From: Apostichopus parvimensis
Taxonomy: Eukaryota; Echinodermata; Holothuroidea; Aspidochirotida; Stichopodidae
Reading direction: 5' to 3'
Assembly: GCA_000934455.1 (NCBI GenBank)
Contig: KN888922.1
Span: 1-20,235, forward strand
DNA length: 20,235 bases
The translations under genes and the position numbers were made by a program. This document shows positions 1-8,498 of the stretch, in pieces; positions within the stretch are counted from its first letter, which is position 1; each line of letters begins with the position of its first letter. Under the pieces are notes generated by a model. It searched no databases and had not been told where the DNA came from. It saw nothing but the letters and a program-made list of their open reading frames with translations.

Positions 1-299
1 CCAATATAATGGAAGTAAGTATAAAATCTTAATTACGCTTTTGTTTAAGTTCCATCACTTCAGTGTTTTGTTTTCATAAAGTATGGTAATAAAGCACCCC
101 CCCCCCCACACTTTTTTTTTGGGTCTATTAGTATACATATTCATTCGGTGATTGGTTCACGGATTATAACAACTCCCTACATTTTATGAAACGTTTCAGT
201 TGTATATATAGTACTTTACTCCGTTATCATTAAGTCTTTTAAAGAGATAACAAATAAATTACGACTAGTACGGCATAGCTTTTTCTTTACCCAGTCACC

Positions 300-936
300 A
301 CTTCTCACGGGCATGGGCGGCGATCATGGATCAGCCAACACAAAAATGTTTCGATTTCTTAAATTTTGGGGGTTTCTGGGAGACGAGGGATTGGTAAACT
401 GAGGAATAAATGGCGATCACTTCCTTCGAGAATATTTCACAAAATAAAAAATTGCCGGAAATTTTGATCCATTTTAGGGGTGTTGCTTACTGCCATAAAG
501 CACGGGAAGTGCCGTTTCCTGCAATCTGAGGGGTCTGCCAGACGAAAATTTTTCTTGTACGCTGCGCGCCAACCCGTGGTGGCGCTCCGCTTAGATAGTC
601 ATCACCTGCTCATGGGCCCCCCAAAATTTATTTTCGCACAATGCCACTGGTCCGGATCCAGTAAGCACGGTGCTAGCAGAGAGGGAAACGACTCGCAACT
701 AGCTCGAAATTGCAAAAATATGCCCCGGCAAACCATGAATACATGATTTATTGGAAATAAATTTTACTCCAAACTTTCACGAAAAGTAGCACCAGATTGC
801 ACCGAGGACCTCCATATTTTGTGAAATTTTCCAAAGGGGAGGGGACACCCACTCCCCCTTAGACCCCTCCCCCAGGACGACGATTAGGCATTTCCCATCT
901 GGGCCCCCCCTTCGGCGAAATCCTGGATCCGCCACT
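300..936. mobile_element. dispersed repeat, probable non-autonomous DNA element
   Basis: The right end (about 900-936) reads CGGATCCGCCACTG on this strand; its reverse complement CAGTGGCGGATCCAGGAT is a terminus style common in invertebrate short elements (recollection). The left side near 312-336 (GGGCGGCGATCATGGATC) looks like a diverged inverted copy. No clear target duplication was found, so the borders are approximate. The interior (504-599) is shared with another block at 8228-8322. The open frame at 480-746 lies in this repeat. Confidence 0.4.
504..599 (+). repeat. dispersed repeat copy 1 (pair with 8228-8322)
   Basis: The block begins GGGAAGTGCC and ends TTAGATAGT. It aligns almost end to end with 8228-8322, sharing CTTGTACGCT, CGCGCCAAC, GTGGTGGCGCT/TATGGTGGCGCT and TTAGATAGT, with scattered substitutions. 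This shows a dispersed family in the same orientation. Confidence 0.75.
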
Positions 937-1724
937 GATATATATGACAACAATGGTATTATGAATTAAGCATTATTAGCATACAACAAATGGATTTTCT
1001 TGTTACCTCATTGGTTGTTTAACGCCGACTGTTTGCATTTGCGATTAAAGTATCGAAACAACGAATTCCACTGAATTATAACTCAATGTAAAGAAGTCAT
1101 GCATAAACAGTTGTGGTCGTTTGTATAATTATGTGTGTATGTGTGTGTGTGGGTGTGTGCTTGATGTGTTTGTCAAATGATGTGCTTCGCAACAATCGGC
1201 TTCTTAAAGTGATTTTGTACCCTTGAGAGGTAACCTTGAAAGCAGGAACAACTGAAAATGATAAAATGACATTCAAAAGAATTTCAGGAATGTTCGGTTA
1301 TCAGTAACCAATGAGAGTGAATGTAACATTGCGTTGTACAATAATTCAATTCAAAAACATTCATATAGAGCGGCAATGAAGAACAAAAAGAGGGCGGCAA
1401 TCAAGAATAGAGGGAGGCAATCCAGACATGGTAGGACAAAAAAACACACACACAACGGGGTGATGTTATAGGCGACAAAGTTTGTTTATGATAATGAATA
1501 TTTAACTGAACCGGACATGACGTCATTGTGACTGCCTAATCAGTGAGATAGGGGGACAGTGCAGATCAGTAATACCACGACCCCACTACCCCTGCTCCAC
1601 AATAATGTTTGAAATTGTTCCCTGGGTGAGTTAATATTTCATGAATGTTTGTGGGGCATTCTATCAATATTATAATGAAACTGGTATCAAGTTGTCGTTT
1701 CTTTTCGCACATTGCATTACAAAG
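937..1724 (+). other. probable SLC6 intron, no exon recognised
   Basis: No SLC6-like coding stretch was found here, although the exon for TM8-TM9 should lie upstream. It holds a GT-rich microsatellite (1132-1159) and a short run of roughly 20-base near repeats of AGAGGGCGGCAATCAAGAA type at about 1367-1430. Otherwise it is AT-rich and unremarkable. Confidence 0.5.
1132..1159. repeat. (TG)n microsatellite
   Basis: Interrupted TG dinucleotide run (TGTGTGTATGTGTGTGTGTG and a following GGTGTGTG). Confidence 0.9.
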
Positions 1725-1824
1725 GGAGGCATGTACTTCTTTCAAATCATGGACTGGTACACTGCCGTCGTCTCTCTCGGGTTCGTCGCTGTTTTTGAGG
1801 CCGTCGCTGTCGGTTGGTTCTATG
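1725..1824 (+). CDS. SLC6 exon a: extracellular loop 5 to TM10
   Basis: One hundred bases, entering in phase 0 and leaving in phase 1. It encodes GGMYFFQIMDWY through VAVFEAVAVGWFY plus the first base of the next codon. The donor is TATG|GTAATA. The acceptor is taken as ACAAAG|GG after a pyrimidine-rich stretch; this AAG acceptor is weaker than usual. It is chosen because the frame upstream stops resembling SLC6 there and because GG is where other family members also break. The open frame runs upstream to 1641 by chance. Confidence 0.85.
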
Positions 1825-4800
1825 GTAATAATCAGTCAATGTATTACAGTATAAGAATTCTTTATTAAACAGGTATCAGTCGTATGAAAAAAAGCAAGGG
1901 CATAGGAACCGGTGGGGCTGGGGGGGGGGGGGCCGCCCCCCCCCCAGTGAAAAATATGGTGGGGCGGAAGTATCATTCCGCCCCCCCCCCCGCTCCGCAA
2001 GTCAGAAAACCCCTTTTTCATTTCCAAATGAGAAAAAAATCTCATTTGGAGCACCAAATTGCATCTAAGGCCAGGTGAAAATGCAAAATTATTTACAAAA
2101 TGGAGTGGGTGTTGAAGTGTGCTATATTGCACCAAATTGCATCTGAGGCCACCACCTGGAAATGCAAAAAATTTCCAAAGGGGAGACCCCTCCCCCAGGC
2201 CGGCCATCAGTCTTCAGCCCCCACTAAAAAGTAACTTCCTACGCCACTGAAAAAAAGTATAAAATTTGACTGGAAAAGAAAAGTTATGCATATATAGATA
2301 TATAGATATGCGGACACTATAAATATGTATATATAAATATATGGGTCAATCCATGCCAAATCAACAGATTTTTGGGTCGATTCCACGTCGACCCTCTCAG
2401 AATCGCCTGAAATTGATATGGTGTATTGCCACATGTCTCAAAGGATGAAATTGGGCAAAAAAAACTTTTGAAAACTTTTTGGTTGCTAGGAAACGGCCCC
2501 GCCTAGCAACCAAATCCAGATTGCATTTTAAGAGCCCTAAATTTGTATCAAGTTTGGAGGCATCTTTTGCATAAATGCAAAGTATTTTATGTCTGATATT
2601 GCAGATGTTGTGGAAGACATGTAACCAGTCTTCGAATTTAGCTAATTTTGAGGAAAATTTACAGTCTCAATTTTTCGTAACAAGTAATTAAAATTGGCAG
2701 AAAATGAGATGGGGGGGGGGGGCTTTTCTGGCCCTACTTTGAGTGTGCTCTATATTCACAAGCAAATGCATGTTTGAGTTTTAATTTGCATAGGATCCTT
2801 GTCCAGTGGTAGTTGTACGGGAAAAGTTCCCCCAAAAAAGTCAAGCGGGTCGTACGTTTTACGAACAGCGCCCTTAAACCTAAGAAATCTCACTTCTGGC
2901 CCTAATTGGGGGTCCAATTTGGGCCTGTGGGTAAATTTCAATTTTTCTTTAAATACCCTTTTTCAGGAGTGTATTGACCCTTTTATTAAAAACGCAAGTC
3001 AAAAAGTTGTGTATTTTGTGTTATCTACTTGAATTTACGACTCGAAAGTATCAAAAATCACTTGGTTCATATGTATGAAAATGCTTGCACAAGCCGATTT
3101 GAGTAACTCAAATGACAACAACTTCTTAGCATTAGCATACAGGTGCTTAAACCTAAATGCCCAAAATAGCCCAAAATATTGGTAAAATGTGATGTTTGAT
3201 GGCGCTGTTCATAGGCATCGTTGGGCATATGACCCTGAAAATACAGTTTATTTGTAGTCCTTATGCTAGTGGGCCACCCTCTTAATCGTTAAGCACCTGT
3301 ATGCTAATGCTAAGAAGTTGTTGTCATTTGAATTACTCAAATCGTGTCGCATCATTGTTTGCTCGTTTGCGGCACTAATTATCAAACGACTGTCCAGAGA
3401 TTACCATAATCTTTCAGATTAATAGTTGTCTTTTGTTTGGGTTCTTTTTCAGATGCCCGAAGATTGTCACGAAACGTTGAGCAAATGACCGGAAGAAAAG
3501 TCAACATGTATTTTTTGATTTGCTGGTTAATATTAGCCCCGATTTTAATACTAGTAAGTTTGACGTATAGTACAGTTGTGATATCGTTTACAATACAATA
3601 TTTATTATGGGCTTAGCAAACACATGTATGCAAGGCAACTAGGGCGTTAGCTATATGTGTATGCACTCAACTGGTTTTTATAAGCTGATCCCACTGGACC
3701 CTCACTTCCCGCTCTTCCCTTCAACCCCCCCCCCCCCACCATATATTGACGGACGATTCCCGTTGCCTATACTGATTTAACAGTCGACATCGCACTAAAA
3801 CACACAAATAAAATAAAATTAACATAGATATGTTTGAATATATGTTCCTGTACCGCTCTACACAACACCCTACACCATTCAGATCCCTTGCCCTGCCCAT
3901 AGCACACTCCTTCCCCAACCCGTACCCTGCCTGACTCCCACCACTATAAACATATCCCTACCCCTTCCCCACCCGACACAGCTGAACCATTTTAAAAAGC
4001 CACATTAAAAATGATATATAAATATATCCTGTTTCCCCCTATAGCATTTTAGTTAATTTTTGTGCATAATTTGTTACATCTTTTAATGAACAACATTTTT
4101 ACTTCTGAGACTTGTTAAGTGTGCAAAATAAGAAAACAAAAACTATGAAAATAAATCCGCATTTTAAATTGAGTAATCAAATTTGATATGCAGAGTCCTC
4201 TACTGAAAAGTTAAGGGAAAAAGGTTTCTCATATTTCAATTACGCACTTATGTAAAATTTCTGAAAAACGTTCTATAGTCATCGTGATGGGTATTATTGA
4301 AGCTAAAATAAAGAACGATTCTTACTTCGTATTTATTTGCTTTCATTGAATCTTTAGTATCAAATTTTTTATGAAGACTACATAATCTGTTTCATTTGAT
4401 TCACAGAATAATGTTCATTTTGCGTATTGTACTTATGCCCCCAGGTTTCATTTTTTCTCCCTATTTCGTCATATAGGCTATTTTGATATTTTCAATTATC
4501 GACTACGAGGTTGTTGACTATAACGGATACGTGTACCCTCCGTGGGCCGAAGCTCTCGGCTGGTGCTTCGCAATGGTCTCCATAGTTTGCATTCCCATTG
4601 GTGCGATCCACGCTTTATTAACATCGAAAGGAACTCTTAAAGAGGTATATAATGTTTTACTTTATTATTACATTGTCATAATTTGGCATTTCAGACGGTA
4701 TTCTCCTTGTACCAGTCTTTGCATCCCCTATTCAATGTTTTTTTTTTACATTTTGTATTTCATAGAATCTCACATTTCAGACGTTATTATCCGTTAACAT

Positions 4801-5525
4801 AGTTATGATTTATGTTATCGTAAAATGCGTTAAGAGAAAAAGTAGAAGCTTCAATGGTATTGTAATGCAACCTGCACTGTATGTTTGTTACATACATCAC
4901 AACTACTTTAGCTTCAGTGTCGACATCAGTATTGCCCAAAAATATGCTTGCTAGAAAACCATATAATTTATCCCCCATTCCCAAACCTAATAATTAACAA
5001 ATATGCATTTAATGCCATTCTAATGTTGGTTAACCACACCCAGGCGTTTAATTAGCTACTTTACAGTCATAATTGGCTGGGGAATAACTTGGAACATCAG
5101 AGCGTCCATAAAAATTACATTTAACAAATTTTAGCAACTTTTAGAATGACAAAATTTGATGATCTTCAAGTAAATCAGTTTTTAGATGATCATTTCTGTC
5201 TGTTTCGTCACCACACAAAATAGTGATCTATTAATAAGTGGTGGCGCTATAGAGATAAGACTAATATTCTGTTTTTAATGTTATCAAAGTATTGGCGCTA
5301 TGTAAGAAAAGAAATAGTACATTTTGCTTTGCCATGTATATAGGTTGTAGAAGTTATCAAATTAAGTGATCCATTCCTTTCTTGCTTTCTTTCTTTTGTA
5401 ATTAGCGATTGTTTTACTGTATTCGTTCCACTATCGATGACGACCTACATGCGTCACAATTCTCTACTTCATCACCTAGCGACGACCCACCAGACTACAC
5501 GGAAGTAACTCAGTCTACATTCTAA
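1725..5525 (+). CDS. SLC6 family Na+/Cl- dependent transporter, 3' part (four exons)
   Basis: This is the C-terminal part of a solute carrier 6 transporter, a plasma-membrane protein that couples uptake of an amine, amino acid or osmolyte to Na+ and Cl-. Exons 1725-1824, 3453-3553, 4477-4644 and 5406-5525 join at GT-AG sites in compatible phases (1, 0, 0) into 162 residues ending in TAA. Visible family marks are GGMYFFQIMDWY and VGWFYG (extracellular loop 5 and TM10), a RNVEQMTGR linker like the family's (D/E)IExMxG(R/Y) loop, a hydrophobic TM11 (ICWLILAPILILAILIFSII), YPPWAEALGW opening TM12, and the SKGTLKERL exit. The tail is short, rich in S, D and P, and ends QSTF. The start, TM1-TM8 and the substrate-contacting residues lie outside the window, so the substrate cannot be assigned. 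Family assignment is firm; subfamily is open. Confidence 0.93.
1895..2247 (+). mobile_element. MITE-like element, copy 1, with 10-bp target duplication
   Basis: 353 bases starting CAAGGGCATAGGAACCGG and ending CTTCCTACGCCAC, whose reverse complement GTGGCGTAGGAAG partly mirrors the start (GGCATAGGAA against GGCGTAGGAA). It is flanked by a perfect 10-base direct repeat TGAAAAAAAG (1885-1894 and 2248-2257). Inside are long G and C runs, a hairpin (CCAAATGAGA and TCTCATTTGG arms, about 2025-2050) and two copies of GCACCAAATTGCATCT. It carries no coding potential. A second copy is at 15943-16284. It sits in an SLC6 intron. Confidence 0.85.
2342..3090 (+). repeat. probable dispersed repeat block in SLC6 intron
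   Basis: The stretch opens GGGTCAATCCATGCCAAATC and has the look of a dispersed invertebrate repeat I believe recurs in marine genomes (recollection, not checked). It contains a perfect 10-base stem GGTTGCTAGG / CCTAGCAACC (about 2481-2511) and a 10-G run near 2712. No terminal repeats or target duplication were identified, and the borders are uncertain. Confidence 0.35.
3095..3344. mobile_element. foldback element in SLC6 intron
   Basis: Arms 3095-3150 and 3289-3344 are inverted copies over 56 bases with a single mismatch (CGATTTGAGTAACTC against CGATTTGAGTAATTC). The central spacer is 138 bases. Such near-identical arms suggest a young or recently homogenised foldback MITE. The right arm ends about 108 bases before the SLC6 exon b acceptor. 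No target duplication was confirmed. Confidence 0.8.
3453..3553 (+). CDS. SLC6 exon b: intracellular loop 5 and TM11
   Basis: 101 bases between TTTTTCAG| and CTA|GTAAGT. The first two bases complete the codon begun by exon a (GAT, Asp). It reads DARRLSRNVEQMTGRKVN and then the hydrophobic MYFLICWLILAPILIL. Loop and helix order match the family. It is too short to stand out by length and is supported by both splice sites and both phases. Confidence 0.9.
3554..4476 (+). other. SLC6 intron
   Basis: Intron between exons b and c, bounded by GTAAGT and CATATAG. It holds a C run near 3725-3737 and a C-rich, CCCTACC-type low-complexity stretch to about 3990. No gene or transposon was recognised in it. 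Confidence 0.7.
4477..4644 (+). CDS. SLC6 exon c: end of TM11, extracellular loop 6, TM12
   Basis: 168 bases, phase 0 at both ends, between TCATATAG| and AAAGAG|GTATAT. It encodes AILIFSIIDYEVVDYNGYVY, then PPWAEALGWCFAMVSIVCIP (TM12) and ALLTSKGTLKE. The YPPWAEALGW and KGTLKE motifs are the clearest family signature in the window. Confidence 0.95.
4781..4954 (+). other. possible alternative SLC6 terminal exon
   Basis: A strong-looking acceptor, a T-rich tract from about 4738 ending in CACATTTCAG|, is followed by 57 codons open in the phase 0 that exon c supplies, ending at TAG 4952-4954. The frame starts with a hydrophobic and then basic stretch (TLLSVNIVMIYVIVKCVKRK). It would replace the RLFYCIR tail. 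The peptide does not resemble known SLC6 tails, and an open frame of this length can occur by chance, so it is only a candidate. Confidence 0.2.
5406..5525 (+). CDS. SLC6 exon d: cytoplasmic tail and stop
   Basis: Acceptor TTTTGTAATTAG| is followed in phase 0 by RLFYCIRSTIDDDL, continuing the KGTLKE-RL junction usual in SLC6 proteins. The tail is 39 residues and ends VTQSTF before TAA at 5523-5525. Ser at -2 and Phe at the last position fit a class I PDZ ligand (inference). No AATAAA was found in the several hundred bases after the stop, so the 3' end of the transcript is not placed. Confidence 0.9.
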   Translation, partial: RLFYCIRSTIDDDLHASQFSTSSPSDDPPDYTEVTQSTF

Positions 5526-6298
5526 ACGAACTTCCTCACCAATGAAGCAAAAGCAGTGTCGATTAATTCTACAATATCCAAACTACTTATTCATTCAAGC
5601 CTTATATTGAATTCATCTGTAACTCTTGTATTCTTCTCCCACGATATCCTCTTGCTCAATTATTTAACTATACATTATGCTTCATGTTTAATCTTCCACA
5701 GCGTCAGGTCTGTAAACTTGTTTTAATGTAAATATTATTTTCATAATACGTTTTATTCTAAGCAATCATGGGTGAACAATGTTGGTCTCCCCACACCTAT
5801 ATCCCCACCCGACCAAAGCAGTAACTCAGTAAACACGTTCGACGTGTTGAGACTATATTTCTGAATATCTTTATACAAAAGTTTGTAATATTTTATTTAT
5901 ACTCATGCGCAGTTTGATATTGCCCTAATCTATATATGCGGTGTCACATATATCAATGTCATAAGTATTGTATGTGACATCAACGGCTGTAGAAATTACT
6001 CAGTGATTTCACTTTTTAAAAGTTATGGTTAATCATTTTCAATAGTTTATTCTCTTTGGAAACAAACTCATTTAGATCCTTGTCTGATTTTGTTGTTGTT
6101 GATGTTGTTGTTACCATTTCTTACGTTTCCTTGCCTGTTCGTTTTGATTTTCTTTGCTTACATTTTGACTGGTTAAAGTATATAGGAATGCTATACGGTG
6201 GGCAGAAATTCCCTGTCTTTAATAAGACACATAAATAGAACAAAAAAGGTCTTGCAACTACAAAAAGGGTACTAAATACTTTTTGTCGTATACTTAAA
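5526..6298 (+). other. 3' flank of the SLC6 gene
   Basis: AT-rich sequence after the SLC6 stop, presumably partly 3' untranslated region. No AATAAA was found on the + strand. No coding or repeat structure was recognised. Confidence 0.5.
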
Positions 6299-6852
6299 AG
6301 AATAGTCCAGGTCAAAATTTCGTTTTGATATGTTAAATAGGTACATAATCTAAGCATTCTAGTGAAATTTGCATTAAATTCCTATCTACCGTTTTTGAGA
6401 TATTGACAGTTGAAGTTATTTGATATTCTACCAAAAGAGAACTTGAATCAAATAGGTGTGATGTCATAGGTGCACACTGACAAATAATTTTTTTCTTTAT
6501 TTTTCAGTCTATTGAATTGACCTTGGATTGGATAGGGTAACTAGTTTGTCCAAAGGGGATGTGAAGTTTATAAAATACCAATACCTATGGTATACATTCA
6601 CACTATGGATACATCCAATTGTGGATTATAAAATCAGACGTAAATTTTAAATGAAAACAAAACATTATTTATGAGTGTGCAAAAATGACGTCACACCTGT
6701 TTGCTCCAAGTTTACTTTTGGTACGAGAGGTGGCACCTTTAACTGTCAAAATCTCTTAAACGGTACATAGGAATTGAATGCAAATTTCACCAGAATGCTT
6801 ACATGATGTTCCTCTTTAAGAGATCAAACGAAATTTTGACCTGGACTATTCT
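6299..6852. mobile_element. large foldback (long inverted repeat) element
   Basis: Arms of about 168 bases (6299-6466 and about 6685-6852) are inverted copies at roughly 80 percent identity by eye. The outer 24 bases are perfect and open AGAATAGTCCAGGTCAAAAT. Shared inner blocks include GTGAAATTTGCATT, TTGACAGTT, CCAAAAG and GGTGTGAYGTCAT. The central part is about 220 AT-rich bases with no coding frame. A target duplication was not identified. Arm divergence suggests it is older than the 3095-3344 element. GGTGTGATGTCA also occurs in the foldback at the right end of the window. Confidence 0.8.
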
Positions 6853-7754
6853 GTGAAGGCTACTTCTTTCGGACCGTACTTTGTATGACGTTTTGTTGAT
6901 TTTAGCAGATCCATCGATGGCTTTAGTTATGCCTATGTATTAATTAAATGGAATTCAAAAACATGGTGTATATTTATCGTGGTTAATATATCATTACTTA
7001 TAACTTGCCCTACTAATAATTTACAGTTGTGCTTAACGTCGCTCTTAAGCCAAAAGAAGGTGAGTTGTCTTCACAGCCTATTAGTTATTAGATCTGTCCC
7101 GAAAGTGGACTTTCTATATCATATGTACACCCACTGATGACGTCATCGGCAAATGAGTAATTTTAGAAACATGGCTGAGTTTTAATAATGTTGATCTTAT
7201 TGAAATGATGATAAATGAAACCACAATCAGCCAATATGACAACATGATGCACAAACAGTATAATGCACAAAGTTTTGTATACTTTCTTTTTCTTTTCTTG
7301 AAGAACATTTCTCCAATAATAATAATAATAATAATCATAATTATGTCTTCCCGAAGAATATTTCTCCAATGATAAAAGTCTCTAGCTTATATTATTTAAA
7401 AAAAAACATCGTCAAGATACGTTGAGTTTAACACCATCATAGATAAATAGTTTATTACACTAGTATCAGTTGTCTTCTAAATTTCTCAATTTTCTCAGTG
7501 TACGCGTTTTTACCAGTATGTCATAGGAGGCATTGAAAAGCAAACGTATGATAAAAACAAAGCTAAGACTGTGTGGTAGGTTGTTTTGCCTATTTCTGTG
7601 TATATCCGTGAGTTCGTTTGTTAAGTATCTTATATATACTCTAGTAACTTCCCTTGCAGATACATCTCATGTTCAAATATAATTTTGCAGTTAAACTATA
7701 TTCTGTAATACTTTAGTTTACTAGAACAATAAACCATTAGCAAACAATAGATAC
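6853..7754 (+). other. intergenic sequence
   Basis: No gene recognised. It contains a short palindrome TGATGACGTCATC near 7135-7147 and an (AAT)7 microsatellite at 7315-7335. A duplicated phrase, GAAGAAYATTTCTCCAAT, lies on either side of the microsatellite. Confidence 0.5.
7315..7335. repeat. (AAT)n microsatellite
   Basis: Seven uninterrupted AAT units. Confidence 0.95.
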
Positions 7755-8360
7755 AGTCAGGCGTGGATTGAACATTTTCTAAAGGACGGGTGGGACTGGA
7801 GTCCTTCAAGCCGACTTAAGTTTAAGGGGGGGGGGGGAGGGGGTTCCTGGGAATTCTTCCAGAAGAATTAAACTAGAGGCATAAACTGGTGCATTTTAAG
7901 TCTATCAATTAGATCTATGTTTTGGTCCTAACGCAACTTTGTGCAAACAACTACATTTGAATGTTCCGTACGTTTGAAAAGGGCGTTGGTGGAGAGGGGG
8001 GGGGGGGGTGTTTAAAACTCACCCCTTGGATTTGCACTAGACAGTCACTTTAACACGGTTCTAACAGTCTGAACTAAGATAACACTTAACGATAAGCAAC
8101 TCGGCTAATTTATCCCTATAATTTAACTCGACCCCCCCCCCCCCCCCCTTGAGCATATTTTCGTATTTTTTTTATGATATCGCTAGTAATTTCAAATAAA
8201 TATGCTTAGATGCAACTTACAAGGCCTGGGAAGTGCCATTTTCTGCGATCTAGGAGGCATTTTCGGCCAAAATTTTCTTGTACGCTTCGCGCCAACTTAT
8301 GGTGGCGCTACGTTTAGATAGTTTGCCTACAGACTTCGCCTCTCTCTGGCAAATTCCTCG
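7755..8360. repeat. repeat-rich block with G/C tracts
   Basis: The block has several long G runs (about 7827-7845 and 7996-8009), a long C run (about 8132-8148) and the second copy of the 504-599 repeat. Possible ends are TCAGGCGTGGAT (about 7758) and the reverse complement of CGCTTCGCCCCTGA (about 8358-8371), which are weakly similar. Whether this is one element or several is unclear. Confidence 0.3.
8228..8322 (+). repeat. dispersed repeat copy 2 (pair with 504-599)
   Basis: It runs from GGGAAGTGCC to TTAGATAGT, aligned along its length with 504-599. It differs by scattered substitutions and a one-base length change, so the two copies are not recent duplicates. Confidence 0.75.
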
Positions 8361-8498
8361 CTTCGCCCCTGAGTTTATAAGCACTTGTGGCCAATTATTG
8401 GTAAACTTGTATTAAATTCTCTCCAAGTACGCGTTTGAAGAGACTCGGATGTCAGATAAACAGGGAATGGAATAATCACTGTAATTCAAAACCCAAAT

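Noticed and set aside
480-746. 88-codon open frame on +
   Set aside because: It falls in a dispersed repeat whose second copy does not keep the frame, and the peptide resembles no protein family.
1641-1724. upstream extension of the SLC6 exon a frame from an ATG
   Set aside because: Residues before GGMY do not fit the TM9 pattern (no VTQ/VTN-like approach), so this part is taken as intron ending in an AAAG acceptor.
1836-2207. 123-codon open frame on the minus strand with Gly- and Pro-rich runs
   Set aside because: It lies across the MITE-like element; the Gly/Pro runs are translated C and G tracts.
2799-3032. 77-codon open frame on + and a 61-codon frame opposite
   Set aside because: Both lie inside a probable dispersed repeat in an SLC6 intron and have no splice or family support.
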